Origin: M3007 sp031425155
GTDB taxonomy: Bacteria > Bacteroidota > Bacteroidia > Chitinophagales > Saprospiraceae
Length of the DNA: 64,000 nucleotides
NCBI GenBank assembly: GCA_031425155.1
Contig: JANPIV010000048.1
Span: 124,001 to 188,000, forward strand
Reading direction: 5' to 3'
The position numbers and the translations under genes were made by a program. Every line of letters starts with the position of its first letter. The stretch's first letter is position 1. Positions 1 to 9,155 of this stretch are shown here, one piece after another. Below the pieces are notes generated by a model. The model had not been told where the DNA came from. It saw nothing but the letters and a program-made list of their open reading frames with translations, and did not search any database.

Positions 1-1
1 A

Positions 2-700
2 CTGGGCGGCAAAGACCCGGCCTACGTGCGGGCCGATGCATCGCTGGACTACGCCATCGAAAACACGGTGGACGGTGCTTTTTTCAATTCCGGTCAGTCG
101 TGCTGTGCCATTGAGCGCATTTATGTCCACGAGAGTTTGTTCGATTCCTTTGTAGAGGGTTTTGTGGATTTGACCCGCCAATATCACCTGGGCGATCCGC
201 TGCTGCCGGAAACGACGCTGGGGCCGATGGTGCGTACGGCTGCCGCCGATTTTGTCAAGGCGCAGGTGCGGGATGCGGTCGCCAAAGGAGCGCGAACGTT
301 GATAGATTCGGCCATATTTCTCGCGCACCGCGATGGTACGCCGTATTTGGCACCGCAAGTACTGATTGACGTGGATCATTCGATGTCCATTATGACCGAA
401 GAGACTTTTGGTCCGGCGGTGGGTATTATGGCCGTCAAAAACGACGCGGAAGCCATCCAGTTAATGAACGATAGCCGCTATGGTTTGACGGCTTCAGTGT
501 GGACCAATGACGTGGAAGCGGCGGTGCGCATCGGTGACCAGATCGAAACGGGCACCTGGTTTATGAATCGCTGCGATTATCTGGACCCGGTGCTGGCCTG
601 GACGGGCGTGAAGGATTCCGGGCGGGGTTGTACGCTGTCGCGCCTGGGCTACGAGGGATTGACGCGGCCAAAATCTTATCATTTGAAGATACTGGGTTGA
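2..700 (+). CDS. Aldehyde dehydrogenase family protein, C-terminal part (5' end outside window)
   Basis: NAD(P)-dependent aldehyde dehydrogenase that oxidises an aldehyde to the acid. The reading frame is already open at base 2, so the N-terminal half (most of the Rossmann region) lies upstream. Visible features are the catalytic-cysteine block FNSGQSCCAIERIY and the TEETFGP block typical of the family, followed by the usual C-terminal oligomerisation region. It stops at a TGA at 698-700. A class I glutamine amidotransferase follows on the same strand after about 116 bases. That pairing recalls gamma-glutamyl amine catabolism (PuuC/PuuD-like), but this is inference. The substrate cannot be told from the sequence. 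Confidence 0.93.
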   Translation: MGGKDPAYVRADASLDYAIENTVDGAFFNSGQSCCAIERIYVHESLFDSFVEGFVDLTRQYHLGDPLLPETTLGPMVRTAAADFVKAQVRDAVAKGARTLIDSAIFLAHRDGTPYLAPQVLIDVDHSMSIMTEETFGPAVGIMAVKNDAEAIQLMNDSRYGLTASVWTNDVEAAVRIGDQIETGTWFMNRCDYLDPVLAWTGVKDSGRGCTLSRLGYEGLTRPKSYHLKILG

Positions 701-816
701 GATATGAAAATATCGTGTTTAGCAGGCTTTGTTCCACGACGAGGACGGTTCCCGGCAGGATGACAAACGAGGCGTGTTCTACGGCACTCAATCAGTTCTA
801 TTTAAAATTAATTACG

Positions 817-1515
817 ATGGAAGTCGGCTTGCTCGAATGCGATCACGTACTGGATAAATTCCGGCACATCGCCGGGGATTACTACGACATGTTTGGGGTC
901 TTATTCCCTGACTTGCAGCTGCGGCGTTTTGATGTTTGCAATGGTCAGTTTCCCGATTCGGTGACGGCCTGCGATGCGTATTTATGCACGGGTTCCAGGC
1001 ATTCCGTCTATGATGAGGTGGACTGGATCAAAGAACTGCAACGTTTTGTGCGGGAATTATATGCGCGTGAAAAAACTTATGTCGGGCTGTGTTTTGGGCA
1101 TCAAATGCTGGGCGAGGCATTGGGTGGAAAAGTGACCAAAGCACCCGTGGGTTGGTGCGTGGGGGCGCATACTTTTCAGGTGACCCAGCCCAAAAACTGG
1201 ATGATACCTTTTCAGGGCAGATACCATTTGCTGATGATGTGTCAGGATCAGATAATGGAATTGCCGCCCGATAGCCGGGTGTTGGCTACCGCGCCGGATT
1301 GCCCGGTGGGGATGCTGCGCGTTGGCCCCCGGATGCTGGGCTTGCAGGCGCACCCGGAATTTCCGGTGGCTTATGAACGGGCATTGTTGGAAGACCGAGT
1401 GGGGCGAATTGGGGCAGAAAAGGTAAGAATTGGCCTGGATAGTTTGGTTTTGCCGCTGGATAGTGGTCGGATGGGGGAGTGGATCAATAATTTTATAGGA
1501 AAAGGGGTGGGATAA
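817..1515 (+). CDS. Class I glutamine amidotransferase (GMP synthase-like GATase domain)
   Basis: Stand-alone class I glutamine amidotransferase-fold hydrolase of 232 residues. The triad is visible: nucleophile Cys92 in GLCFGHQ, and His179/Glu181 in LQAHPEF. I chose the ATG at 817 because MEVGLLECDH matches the usual beginning of this family; the frame stays open further upstream but reads as non-conserved. It lies downstream of the aldehyde dehydrogenase and may be co-transcribed with it. Relatives hydrolyse gamma-glutamyl amides or glutamine, so a role in gamma-glutamyl intermediate breakdown is plausible but unproven. No synthetase partner domain is fused to it. Confidence 0.85.
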   Translation: MEVGLLECDHVLDKFRHIAGDYYDMFGVLFPDLQLRRFDVCNGQFPDSVTACDAYLCTGSRHSVYDEVDWIKELQRFVRELYAREKTYVGLCFGHQMLGEALGGKVTKAPVGWCVGAHTFQVTQPKNWMIPFQGRYHLLMMCQDQIMELPPDSRVLATAPDCPVGMLRVGPRMLGLQAHPEFPVAYERALLEDRVGRIGAEKVRIGLDSLVLPLDSGRMGEWINNFIGKGVG

Positions 1516-1597
1516 TCCATTCTTTTTCCCGACTACGAGCGCCTTAAATAAAGGTCGCACCAGGGAGAATAATTCTATTGGCAAAAAACAACCAAAG

Positions 1598-2605
1598 ATG
1601 AGCAAGCCTCCTAAATTCATAGTCGTTATTGGCGCATCCGCCGGGGGATTAGACGCCCTGGCAGAAATGGTGCGCACCCTGCAAAAAGGATTAGATGTTG
1701 CCTATTGCATTGTGCTGCATTTGTCCCGTAAAGGGATTGGCGATTTCGTGGTACACCGTCTGGCACAATCTACCGATATGCATTGCAGCCTAATAGTAGA
1801 TGGAGAAACCATAAAAGCAGACAACATCTATATTGCACGCCCTAATCAGCATGCGCTTGTAAAAGATAATAAATTTATTTTGGGTGGTGGTCCCGAAGAA
1901 AACCGTTTTCGGCCATCTATTGATGTGTTGTTTCGTTCAGCGGCGGTTGCTTACAGTTCGTATGCCATAGGAATTATCCTGAGCGGCATGCTGGACGACG
2001 GCACCTCTGGCATGTGGGCGATTAAGCGAAGCGGCGGTACCTGTGTGGTGCAAGACCCCAACCAGGCGGAGTATCCTGAAATGCCGCTCTCGGTAATAAA
2101 CAACATGGAAGTAGATCATGTGGTACTATTGGAAGAAATAGGCCCGCTCCTCGCCGAAATAGTAAAGCATACCAGTGGAAGAAAAAAACCAGTTCCGAAA
2201 GAAGTAATAGCAGAATCAAAGATTGCCGAGATGACAGCAGTAGGGATAGATACTATTGAGAAAATAGCCGATGTAAGTGTCTTTGCCTGCCCGGATTGTG
2301 GCGGAAATCTATGGGCTGTAAAAGACGACAAAGTCAAACGTTATCGCTGCCATATAGGACACGCTTACACGGAGAAAGACCTGGTCGTAAAGCAGGCAGA
2401 AACAGCGACTGCTACTTTATGGGTGGCCCTTCGAATGATGGAAGAACGAAAACATCTGTTAAAAAAAATGGAGGTTGATTATGCAAAGAAAGGCCATAAA
2501 ACCTTGTCCTCCGATTATATAGAAAAACAAGGTTTTATGCAAAATCATATAGATGGGCTAAAAAAGATGCTGTTCGATCTGCAAAATCATGATACAACCC
2601 AATGA
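1598..2605 (+). CDS. Orphan CheB-type protein-glutamate methylesterase with C-terminal metal-binding motif
   Basis: CheB catalytic domain (about residues 6-190) without the usual N-terminal receiver domain. The triad can be seen: Ser14 in GASAGG, His41 in VLHLS, and Asp in the GMLDDG motif (residues 133-134). A C-terminal extension carries CPDCGG (Cys231, Cys234) and a later CHIGHAY motif, which suggests a zinc ribbon, followed by a predicted helical tail. CheB enzymes demethylate or deamidate chemoreceptors. No chemoreceptor, CheR or CheA gene is in this window, so its partner is unknown. Similar receiver-less CheB proteins occur in hybrid two-component systems. Coding quality is good and the length (335 residues) is typical for this variant. 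Confidence 0.88.
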   Translation: MSKPPKFIVVIGASAGGLDALAEMVRTLQKGLDVAYCIVLHLSRKGIGDFVVHRLAQSTDMHCSLIVDGETIKADNIYIARPNQHALVKDNKFILGGGPEENRFRPSIDVLFRSAAVAYSSYAIGIILSGMLDDGTSGMWAIKRSGGTCVVQDPNQAEYPEMPLSVINNMEVDHVVLLEEIGPLLAEIVKHTSGRKKPVPKEVIAESKIAEMTAVGIDTIEKIADVSVFACPDCGGNLWAVKDDKVKRYRCHIGHAYTEKDLVVKQAETATATLWVALRMMEERKHLLKKMEVDYAKKGHKTLSSDYIEKQGFMQNHIDGLKKMLFDLQNHDTTQ

Positions 2606-3028
2606 TTAATGTGGTGATATCGCTGAACGGGGGCGTGACTGCCAAATTTTTTTCCTAAGTTCAGTCTGCGGCTTCCTGAGATGTGTCGCATCCACAATGC
2701 CTAACAATCTGCCAATCTCGGTTGACAAATTGATTATTTGGAAGTTCCTTTGTAATATTTATGAATCATGATGCCATCGTTTGATCGCATCAAAGATAGC
2801 AAGTTGGTAATAATAAACAAATATCATATCAAATTTTGATCATTTGTTTTTGACCTGATTGCGATTAACGTGAGCATGGACGCTGTGCTGCCCTACGTTG
2901 GCTTTGTGGGTTGGGCTTGGGCAGATAGCCATTCCATGCATTGTTCTGCGATTTATAGTAACTTAACTTGCCCATGAATTTACAGTCCTTGTTGATCGAA
3001 ATCAAATTCCTTATCTTTAAGTTATTGG
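2606..3028. other. Gene-free stretch of 423 bases
   Basis: AT-rich stretch between the CheB gene (ending 2605) and the convergent lipoprotein gene (ending 3029). I see no convincing open reading frame, tRNA or long palindrome. Base composition changes here from the GC-richer left flank to the AT-rich gene on the right, so it may be the edge of an acquired segment. Confidence 0.5.
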
Positions 3029-3982
3029 TTAATTTTCAAATAACTTGTCAAACTCTAAGTATTTTGTTTCAATATAGAAAATATCCCATTCTCCGAACTC
3101 ATAATTTCCTAAATTCTTGGCTCTTGTAAAAAAGAAGTATTTGCCTTCTCTTGAAAAACGGGGGCCGCTTTCCTCATCTTTTGAATTGATTTTGTCGCCC
3201 ATTGCTACTGCCTTACTCCAACCAGATTTTGTTCGTTTTGAGATAAAAATATCTTCACCTCCCAAACCGCCCGGTGCTCCATAAGAATTGAATACTAAAT
3301 ATTTACCGTCAGGCGAAACTACGGCAGAATAAATCCAATACTTTGAATCATCAAAGAGTCCACTAATCTCCGTAGGATTGGTAAATTGTCCGTTAATATA
3401 TTTTACTTCGTACAATTTGATCGCTTTTGTTCCACGAACCATTGAAGTGAAATAGAAAGTTTCGTTGTCTATTGCATGAAGATAATTATTATTTGATGAA
3501 GGCCACTCTTCTCCTTTGATTTGAACGTCGTTTATCGGAAACGGTAAAGGTGTGGGCTCACTCCAATCATTGCCTGTTTTCTTCATCATCCAAATATTCA
3601 TGTCAAAATTCCCTTGATTTAACTTGTCAGGTATTGGGCGTTCAGAGCCGAAGAAAAAGAATTCGCCATTGGGCGTTATAGATGGGGCTTCATCTCTATC
3701 TGTTGAGAATTTAGATATTTTTGGGTTAGTCCAATTACCATTGGTGAAATCTGTTTCATATATCTTTTGCTTCTCGTTCGGTGCCCTTCTTGAAAAATAG
3801 GCTTTTAACCCATTAGGTGAAAACATAATTTCAAATTCACTATTTTGCTCGGTTGAGATTATACCCTTTGCAAATGGTAAGGCTTCAGTAACCTCAGCGT
3901 TTGTGTAACTAATCGTATTTAATTTTTGAGTAGTCTTACACCCAAAAATTACTAATAATATAATTATTCCAAATTTATTCAT
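3029..3982 (-). CDS. PD40/TolB-like beta-propeller lipoprotein
   Basis: Predicted lipoprotein of 317 residues. The N-terminus MNKFGIIILLVIFGC ends in a lipobox with Cys15. The body holds repeated PD40-type blades with phrases such as FSPNGLKAYFS, ITPNGEFFFFGS, VSPDGKYLVFNS and FSREGKYFFF, as in TolB-like propellers and OmpA-associated WD40-like proteins of Bacteroidota. It probably sits on a membrane surface and binds a protein or ligand. No enzyme residues are recognisable. The gene is noticeably AT-richer than its neighbours and stands alone between gene-poor stretches, which suggests horizontal acquisition. Confidence 0.82.
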   Translation of the reverse strand: MNKFGIIILLVIFGCKTTQKLNTISYTNAEVTEALPFAKGIISTEQNSEFEIMFSPNGLKAYFSRRAPNEKQKIYETDFTNGNWTNPKISKFSTDRDEAPSITPNGEFFFFGSERPIPDKLNQGNFDMNIWMMKKTGNDWSEPTPLPFPINDVQIKGEEWPSSNNNYLHAIDNETFYFTSMVRGTKAIKLYEVKYINGQFTNPTEISGLFDDSKYWIYSAVVSPDGKYLVFNSYGAPGGLGGEDIFISKRTKSGWSKAVAMGDKINSKDEESGPRFSREGKYFFFTRAKNLGNYEFGEWDIFYIETKYLEFDKLFEN

Positions 3983-4259
3983 TTATTGCTTTTTTAATAT
4001 GATTTCGCAGAATTATGCTTTCCCGCACTTCCCCTATAACCCCACTTGCGTAATAACCCGCTTTGTCACCAAGCCTTGCACTGCCGCTCGTTGCCAATCA
4101 TATAGCAACACTGGGCGAAGTTCGCTCTTTCCCAACAAATAACCCCCAGACGATCCGTTTTTTAGACAAACATTTTATCGGCACTTTAGACCAACCTGGT
4201 CAGGGCAGGTTGTACCTTTCAGGCGTTATTGCTACGCGCCACCACCTGACAGTTTCGCC

Positions 4260-4754
4260 ATGCCACGATTACAAGCCAAACTGCTATCTGAAATTAAAAC
4301 TTCCCTCTACATGCTATTGGCCGCAGTAGCGGGCGTTTTGATGGTCACATTGTTCCTGGTCTTGCGGCGAGAGCCAGAAGAGGAAAAAATGTCTGCTGGA
4401 TGGTGCGGGGTTAGGTCTCCACCTCCCGGCGATAAGTCTGAGGAATATGCACGTGGAAAAGACCTTTTCATACAGAATTGTGCCGCCTGCCATAACAAGA
4501 ATATGAAGGACAACCTCACTGGCCCGGCTTTGGGAGGGGTGGAAAATCGGTGGAGCAAATTCCCGCGTAAAGATTTGTATAATTACATTCGCCATTCGCA
4601 GGCCATGACTAAAGCCAAACATCCCCGTGCGCACCAGCTTTGGAAAGAATGGAAACCCGCTATCATGAACGACTTTTCGCCCCTTACCGATCAGGAGATT
4701 GAAAATCTTTTGTATTATATTAGGGCCCAACAAGTTCAATACTCAAACCGATAG
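4260..4754 (+). CDS. Membrane-anchored c-type cytochrome
   Basis: Class I cytochrome c of 164 residues. An N-terminal transmembrane anchor (about residues 16-36) is followed by one haem-binding motif CAACH (Cys74, Cys77, His78). Met136 in AIMNDFSPLTDQEI is a probable distal haem ligand. The haem domain would face the periplasm. The stop codon is 5 bases before the phospholipase C start, so the two genes are very likely co-transcribed. Pairing with a Tat-exported phospholipase is unusual, because that enzyme needs no electron transfer. The cytochrome may serve another acceptor or a stress role. Confidence 0.87.
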   Translation: MPRLQAKLLSEIKTSLYMLLAAVAGVLMVTLFLVLRREPEEEKMSAGWCGVRSPPPGDKSEEYARGKDLFIQNCAACHNKNMKDNLTGPALGGVENRWSKFPRKDLYNYIRHSQAMTKAKHPRAHQLWKEWKPAIMNDFSPLTDQEIENLLYYIRAQQVQYSNR

Positions 4755-4759
4755 AGCAC

Positions 4760-7258
4760 ATGGATACCAGACGCGATTTTCTAAAAAAAGCCGCTCTTTT
4801 GGCGGGCACGGCCAATTACTGGGAGGTCGTCCCGGAGTCTATTAAAAAGGCCCTGGCCATAAATCCGGCCCCCGGCACCACGTATCTGGATGCCGAACAT
4901 GTAGTGATTTTGATGCAGGAAAACCGCTCTTTCGATCATGCTTACGGGAGTTTGCAGGGTGTGCGCGGTTTCGATGATCCGAGGGCCTTGCAGTTGCCCA
5001 ACGGCCATCCGGTGTGGTGCCAGACCGATGCCGAGGGGAAGACTTACGCGCCTTTTCGGCTGAATATGAAGGAGAGCAAGGCCACCTGGATGAGTTCTTT
5101 GCCGCATACCTGGCCCGATCAGGTGGATGCGCGCAATGATGGCAAATATGATGCCTGGCTTCGCGCCAAACGCTCGCACGTGGAAGAGTACGCGCATCTG
5201 CCGCTGACGATGGGCTATTATAATCGGGCCGATTTGCCTTTTTACTACGCGCTGGCGGATGCGTTCACGATCTGCGATCAGAATTTTTGCTCCTCGCTCA
5301 CCGGCACCACGCCCAACCGTCTGTATCTCTGGACGGGCACCATCCGCGAAAAACCCGATCCGGCCAGCAAGGCCAATGTGCGCAATGAAGACGTGGACTA
5401 CGATCATCTGGCTAATTGGAGGACCTTCCCGGAGCGGCTGGAAGAACTGGGTATTTCCTGGAAAATTTATCAGAACGAACTTAGTTTGGCAGTTGGATTC
5501 GAGGGCGAAGAAGAAAGTTGGTTGTCCAATTTTGGCGACAATCCCATCGAATGGTTCGAGCAGTACCACGCTAAATTCTCTCCGGCCTATTATCGGTATT
5601 TACAAAAACTGCCCGATATTTTGCAGGCGGAAATCGCTGATTTACAACAAAAAGCGACCTCGCTGAATCCCGATACGCAGGAGGCGCGGGAAATAGCCGA
5701 ACAGATTCAGGGGAAAAGCAACTACTTAGTCAGTGTCCAAAATGACCTGCATAAGTGGACACCCGAGCAATATGCGCGTCTGTCGGCCTACGAAAAAAAC
5801 CTGCACGAAAAGGCCTTTACGACCAATAAAAACGACCCGCATTACCATGAATTAGACACCTTATCTTATCCCGAAAACGGTCAAACCCAACAAGTGGCCG
5901 TGCCGAAAGGCGATGTGTTACACCAGTTTCGGCTGGATGTACAGCAGCAAACCTTGCCCACGGTTTCGTGGATAGTGGCCCCGCAGAATTTTTCCGACCA
6001 TCCTTCCGCACCCTGGTACGGTGCCTGGTACCTCTCAGAGGTGATGAATATCCTGACGGAAAACCCGAAAGTGTGGGAAAAAACCATCTTCATTCTGGCT
6101 TACGACGAGAACGACGGTTACTTCGATCATGCGCCGCCATTCGTGCCGCCACACCCGGAGCAGCCACATACCGGCCTGGTTAGCAAGGATATAGATACGA
6201 GCGCGGAGTTTGTCCACCTGGCCCAGGAAACCGCCCAGGGCGACAATGCGCGGCAAGGCCCCATTGGTCTGGGCTATCGGGTGCCGCTATTGGTTGCGTC
6301 GCCGTGGAGTCGGGGCGGACGGGTGTGTTCCGAACTATTCGACCATACTTCGGTGTTGCAGTTTTTGGAGAATTTCCTCAGCCACAAAACCAGTCAGACG
6401 GTGCGCGAAACCAACATCAGTTCGTGGCGACGCCAGATTTGCGGCGATCTGACTTCCGCTTTTCGTCCTTACAATGGGGAACGATATACTTTGCCTGTTT
6501 CTTTAAGTCGGGATGAATTCGTCAAAACGGTGCATAAAGCGCAGTTTAAACCCGAACCAAACGGCTATAAAGCCTTGACGGAGAATGATATAGCCAAGAT
6601 AAAATCACGCGCCGTCCAGCCACCTTACCAGCAGGAAAAAGGACAACGGCCTTCCTGTGCCTTGCCTTATCAATTGTACGCCGATGGACAATGGAGTGCC
6701 GATAAAACGTCCTTTGGGATCACGATGGCCGCGCGAAACACGGTCTTTGGCCCACGGTCTGCCGGAGCACCGTTTCAGGTCTATGGGCCGGATTCAGGAA
6801 CCAATCGCCATTATGCGGTATCAGCAGGGGATAGTATTCGTGATAAATGGTCGCTGGCTGATTTAGCGAAAGCGGGCAATTATCAGTTCCGCGTGTACGG
6901 TCCCAATGGTTTTTTCCGGGAATTTGCGGGCACCGCGCAGGACCCGGCAGTACATATTCTCTGCGCCTATCAGCAGAAAAATGCAACGACTTTAACGGGC
7001 CAACTAGAAATTACGATTCAGAATACCAGTGCGCAGGCCCAGCCAATAGAGGTGGTGGACAATGCCTACCGCGCTCCCATCCGGCGAAAAACGGTGGGTG
7101 CCGGGAAGAGTATGACCCTGTCTTTTAATTTAAGCACTAGTCATCGCTGGTACGATTTCAGTGTGCGTATTGCGGGCGTGCCGGCTTTTGAAAGGCGTTA
7201 TGCCGGACGGGTGGAAACGGGAGAGGAGGGATTGACGGATCCGTTGATTGGGGCATAA
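4760..7258 (+). CDS. Phosphocholine-specific phospholipase C, Tat-exported
   Basis: Large bacterial phospholipase C of the phosphoesterase/acid phosphatase superfamily, 832 residues. A twin-arginine signal is visible at the start (TRRDFLKKAALLAG). The catalytic domain carries HVVILMQENRSFDHAYGSL, the TGTTPNR nucleophile region, DENDGYFDH and the GLGYRVPLLVASPWS block, all typical of PlcN/PlcH enzymes. Two C-terminal domains of the phospholipase C accessory type follow (from about residue 640), containing YGPNGFFREFAG. It would split phosphatidylcholine or sphingomyelin into diacylglycerol or ceramide and a phospho-headgroup. Folded export by Tat fits a metal-dependent enzyme. It forms a two-gene operon with the preceding cytochrome. 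Confidence 0.93.
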   Translation: MDTRRDFLKKAALLAGTANYWEVVPESIKKALAINPAPGTTYLDAEHVVILMQENRSFDHAYGSLQGVRGFDDPRALQLPNGHPVWCQTDAEGKTYAPFRLNMKESKATWMSSLPHTWPDQVDARNDGKYDAWLRAKRSHVEEYAHLPLTMGYYNRADLPFYYALADAFTICDQNFCSSLTGTTPNRLYLWTGTIREKPDPASKANVRNEDVDYDHLANWRTFPERLEELGISWKIYQNELSLAVGFEGEEESWLSNFGDNPIEWFEQYHAKFSPAYYRYLQKLPDILQAEIADLQQKATSLNPDTQEAREIAEQIQGKSNYLVSVQNDLHKWTPEQYARLSAYEKNLHEKAFTTNKNDPHYHELDTLSYPENGQTQQVAVPKGDVLHQFRLDVQQQTLPTVSWIVAPQNFSDHPSAPWYGAWYLSEVMNILTENPKVWEKTIFILAYDENDGYFDHAPPFVPPHPEQPHTGLVSKDIDTSAEFVHLAQETAQGDNARQGPIGLGYRVPLLVASPWSRGGRVCSELFDHTSVLQFLENFLSHKTSQTVRETNISSWRRQICGDLTSAFRPYNGERYTLPVSLSRDEFVKTVHKAQFKPEPNGYKALTENDIAKIKSRAVQPPYQQEKGQRPSCALPYQLYADGQWSADKTSFGITMAARNTVFGPRSAGAPFQVYGPDSGTNRHYAVSAGDSIRDKWSLADLAKAGNYQFRVYGPNGFFREFAGTAQDPAVHILCAYQQKNATTLTGQLEITIQNTSAQAQPIEVVDNAYRAPIRRKTVGAGKSMTLSFNLSTSHRWYDFSVRIAGVPAFERRYAGRVETGEEGLTDPLIGA

Positions 7259-7270
7259 TGGGTAATTTTG

Positions 7271-8043
7271 CTATTCCCTAATATATTTACTTGTAAACGT
7301 TTCTATTACCCGGATAAATTCTCTGGGAAGACGTTTCATGGCTTCTTGTTTGATCGTTTCCGGGATTTCCCCATAATATACTTCAGCAATGGCTCCAGCC
7401 ATACAGGCAATCGTGTCACTATCTCCGCCGATTGAAATGGCCGTTCTAATCGTGTCTTCAAAATCCGAGGCTTCCAGAAAGGCCATAATGGCTTGTGGCA
7501 CAGAACCCTGGCAACTTACATCGAATCTATATGCTGCTCTAATATCATCTATTTTTTTATCTAGATCATAAGCAAATTCTTTCACTATTTCTTGTTTAAT
7601 TTCTTCTTTGGTCTTACCTATGCGGGCTAAATATAGTGCTAAGGCAATTGCTTGTGCCCCATTTATACCTTCCGGGTGATTGTGGGTAATGGAAGCACTT
7701 TTTTTCGCTTCTTCTAATATTTTTCCCTATCTGTAAAGGCGTATCCGATTGGACTTACCCGCATGGCAGAGCCATTGCCCCAACTATTATAAGGGCCATT
7801 TATGATTCCAAGCATCCACTTTTTGAAAGTACCACCATAGCCTGCAAACGGATAGCGAAGGGCGTATTTCTTTACATTTTCTGCATAATCGCCATTTTCT
7901 AATAAAGCATTTGCTATGGCAATTGTTAATACAGTATCGTCCGTAAATTTAGAAGCCGTAGTAAATAACTTAAAATCCTTGGATTTATGGTTGCGCTTTT
8001 CAAATCTGGATCCGACAATGTCTCCTATTATAGCCCCAAGCAT
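7271..8043 (-). pseudogene. ADP-ribosylglycohydrolase (DraG-like), frameshifted
   Basis: The N-terminal part (8043 down to about 7725) encodes MLGAIIGDIVGSRFE, TDDTVLTIA and GNGSAMRVSPIGYAF, which are signature motifs of ADP-ribosylglycohydrolases including the metal-binding Thr-Asp-Asp. The C-terminal part (about 7719 to 7271) is in another frame and has THNHPEGINGAQA and ISIGGDSDTIACMAGAIAE, the second metal-binding block. The two halves join into one normal-length family member if a single A is restored in the run complementary to T 7720-7724. This is either a recent one-base deletion or a homopolymer sequencing error. The gene is AT-rich compared with its flanks. An active enzyme would remove ADP-ribose from proteins. 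Confidence 0.85.
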
Positions 8044-8068
8044 AGTAGTTTTATTACAAAGTCAAGTC

Positions 8069-8902
8069 TTATGGAATAGAAAAATGCTCGCCCGGCAAAT
8101 AAATACTAAGCGTTAAACCTTTGGCCCCCAACTTACCCGCTTGCACCTTTTTGGAACGCCCCGGATTCGCATACACCAACACCTGCGACATTCCGACTAC
8201 TTCTATATCCTTGCCTTTGACCAGAATAGCCGTGGATTCATCAATGCCAATGCCTTGTAAATCAGGGTATTCAATAATCGCACTGATCAGACGATTGTGC
8301 CGACTTCTTTTCACAAAATGCTGATCCACAATCGCTTTGGTCAGCATACCCAGACCGGGGCGGGTCTCAATATTTTCTGCTTCAATCGTTCTGAAAGTAG
8401 CCGCGTAGGAAGTATCTTTTAGGGCATTGCCCGTAATCATGATCTTACTCATCACGGCTGCGCCCGCACTGGTCCCGGCGATCATCGCGCCATTTTGATA
8501 AGCGGTGTGGATGGCTTTTTCGATGGCCGAACCAGTCACCACATCCATAAACCGGCTTTGGTCGCCACCAGTAATATAAATTAATTTGGCGTGTAAAATA
8601 GAGTCCACTTTCGCCAGATCGTTGGCCTGGGCTTTTGTACAAAACACGCCGTACAAGTTTTTATAGCCTAATTCCGCAAACTGTATTTTGGTATAATATA
8701 CCGAAGTATCCGGCTCGGAACTGGACATTGGTAACACGACCGCGTAACCGCCTTTATCCAGACCAGATTCTTTGATAATTCTCTCCACCATCGAGAGGGG
8801 GCGATCACCGCCGCCGATGATAAATAGTTTGCCCTTTTGAGCAGTGGCGAGCGGAAGGCTTCCGATTATTAATAGGAAGAGTAAGGCTGCTTTTATGCGC
8901 AT
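8069..8902 (-). CDS. Secreted cyanophycinase (peptidase S51 family)
   Basis: Serine exopeptidase of the S51 family, 277 residues, with a clear signal peptide ending near ATAQKG (residue 21). The nucleophile Ser145 lies in IAGTSAGAAV, and the DQHF motif (193-196) and RPGLGML block are characteristic of cyanophycinases. These enzymes release beta-Asp-Arg dipeptides from cyanophycin. Export suggests use of cyanophycin released by cyanobacteria or other producers. No cyanophycin synthetase is nearby. It could also act on other beta-aspartyl peptides. Confidence 0.9.
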   Translation of the reverse strand: MRIKAALLFLLIIGSLPLATAQKGKLFIIGGGDRPLSMVERIIKESGLDKGGYAVVLPMSSSEPDTSVYYTKIQFAELGYKNLYGVFCTKAQANDLAKVDSILHAKLIYITGGDQSRFMDVVTGSAIEKAIHTAYQNGAMIAGTSAGAAVMSKIMITGNALKDTSYAATFRTIEAENIETRPGLGMLTKAIVDQHFVKRSRHNRLISAIIEYPDLQGIGIDESTAILVKGKDIEVVGMSQVLVYANPGRSKKVQAGKLGAKGLTLSIYLPGEHFSIP

Positions 8903-8976
8903 ATTTTAATTTTTTATAGTGATTTTGGCATTTGGCAACAATTTCCGGTTTGCAGAAAACTATTATTCTAAGTGCC

Positions 8977-9078
8977 TGTCATTCAGAGCGTAGCGTGGAA
9001 TCTGAGGCCGAAGGCCGAGACTAAAAAGTAGAATCCGGGCTACGCCCTCGAATTCCACGCCTGCGGCTCTGAATGACA
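8977..9078. repeat. Intergenic palindromic unit with 12-base inverted ends
   Basis: A 102-base element between the cyanophycinase promoter side and the end of the lipoprotein operon. The ends TGTCATTCAGAG and CTCTGAATGACA are perfect inverted repeats. Inner arms GCGTGGAA (8993-9000) and TTCCACGC (9053-9060) pair as well, with a small GGCCGAAGGCC palindrome inside. The whole can fold as one long imperfect hairpin. It encodes nothing and looks like a REP/MITE-type dispersed repeat. Confidence 0.7.
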
Positions 9079-9111
9079 CACAATACGGGTGCGTAACATT
9101 ATTTATAGCAT

Positions 9112-9151
9112 CTCTGTGAGCCTCTCTTTTCTCTGTGAGCCTCCGTGACAC
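9112..9151. repeat. Solo copy of the GTGTCACAGAGG repeat that also bounds the GxxExxY gene
   Basis: Forty bases beginning CTCTGTGAGCCTCTCTTTT and ending GCCTCCGTGACAC, almost the same as the right-hand repeat at 12308-12347. It lies four bases after the stop codon of the leftward lipoprotein gene (9156). No GxxExxY gene accompanies this copy. Confidence 0.75.
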
Positions 9152-9155
9152 AAAT

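Noticed and set aside
2606..3028. Possible small genes in the AT-rich gap after the CheB gene
   Set aside because: No frame with a start and credible amino-acid pattern; only low-complexity short frames.
4020..4160. Integron attC-like region upstream of the AT-rich lipoprotein gene
   Set aside because: Some GTTGGG/CCCAAC-like pieces occur, but I could not pair them into a proper attC hairpin and no integrase is present.
4063..4329. 88-codon frame before the cytochrome gene
   Set aside because: Overlaps the real cytochrome start in another frame and has no recognisable protein features.
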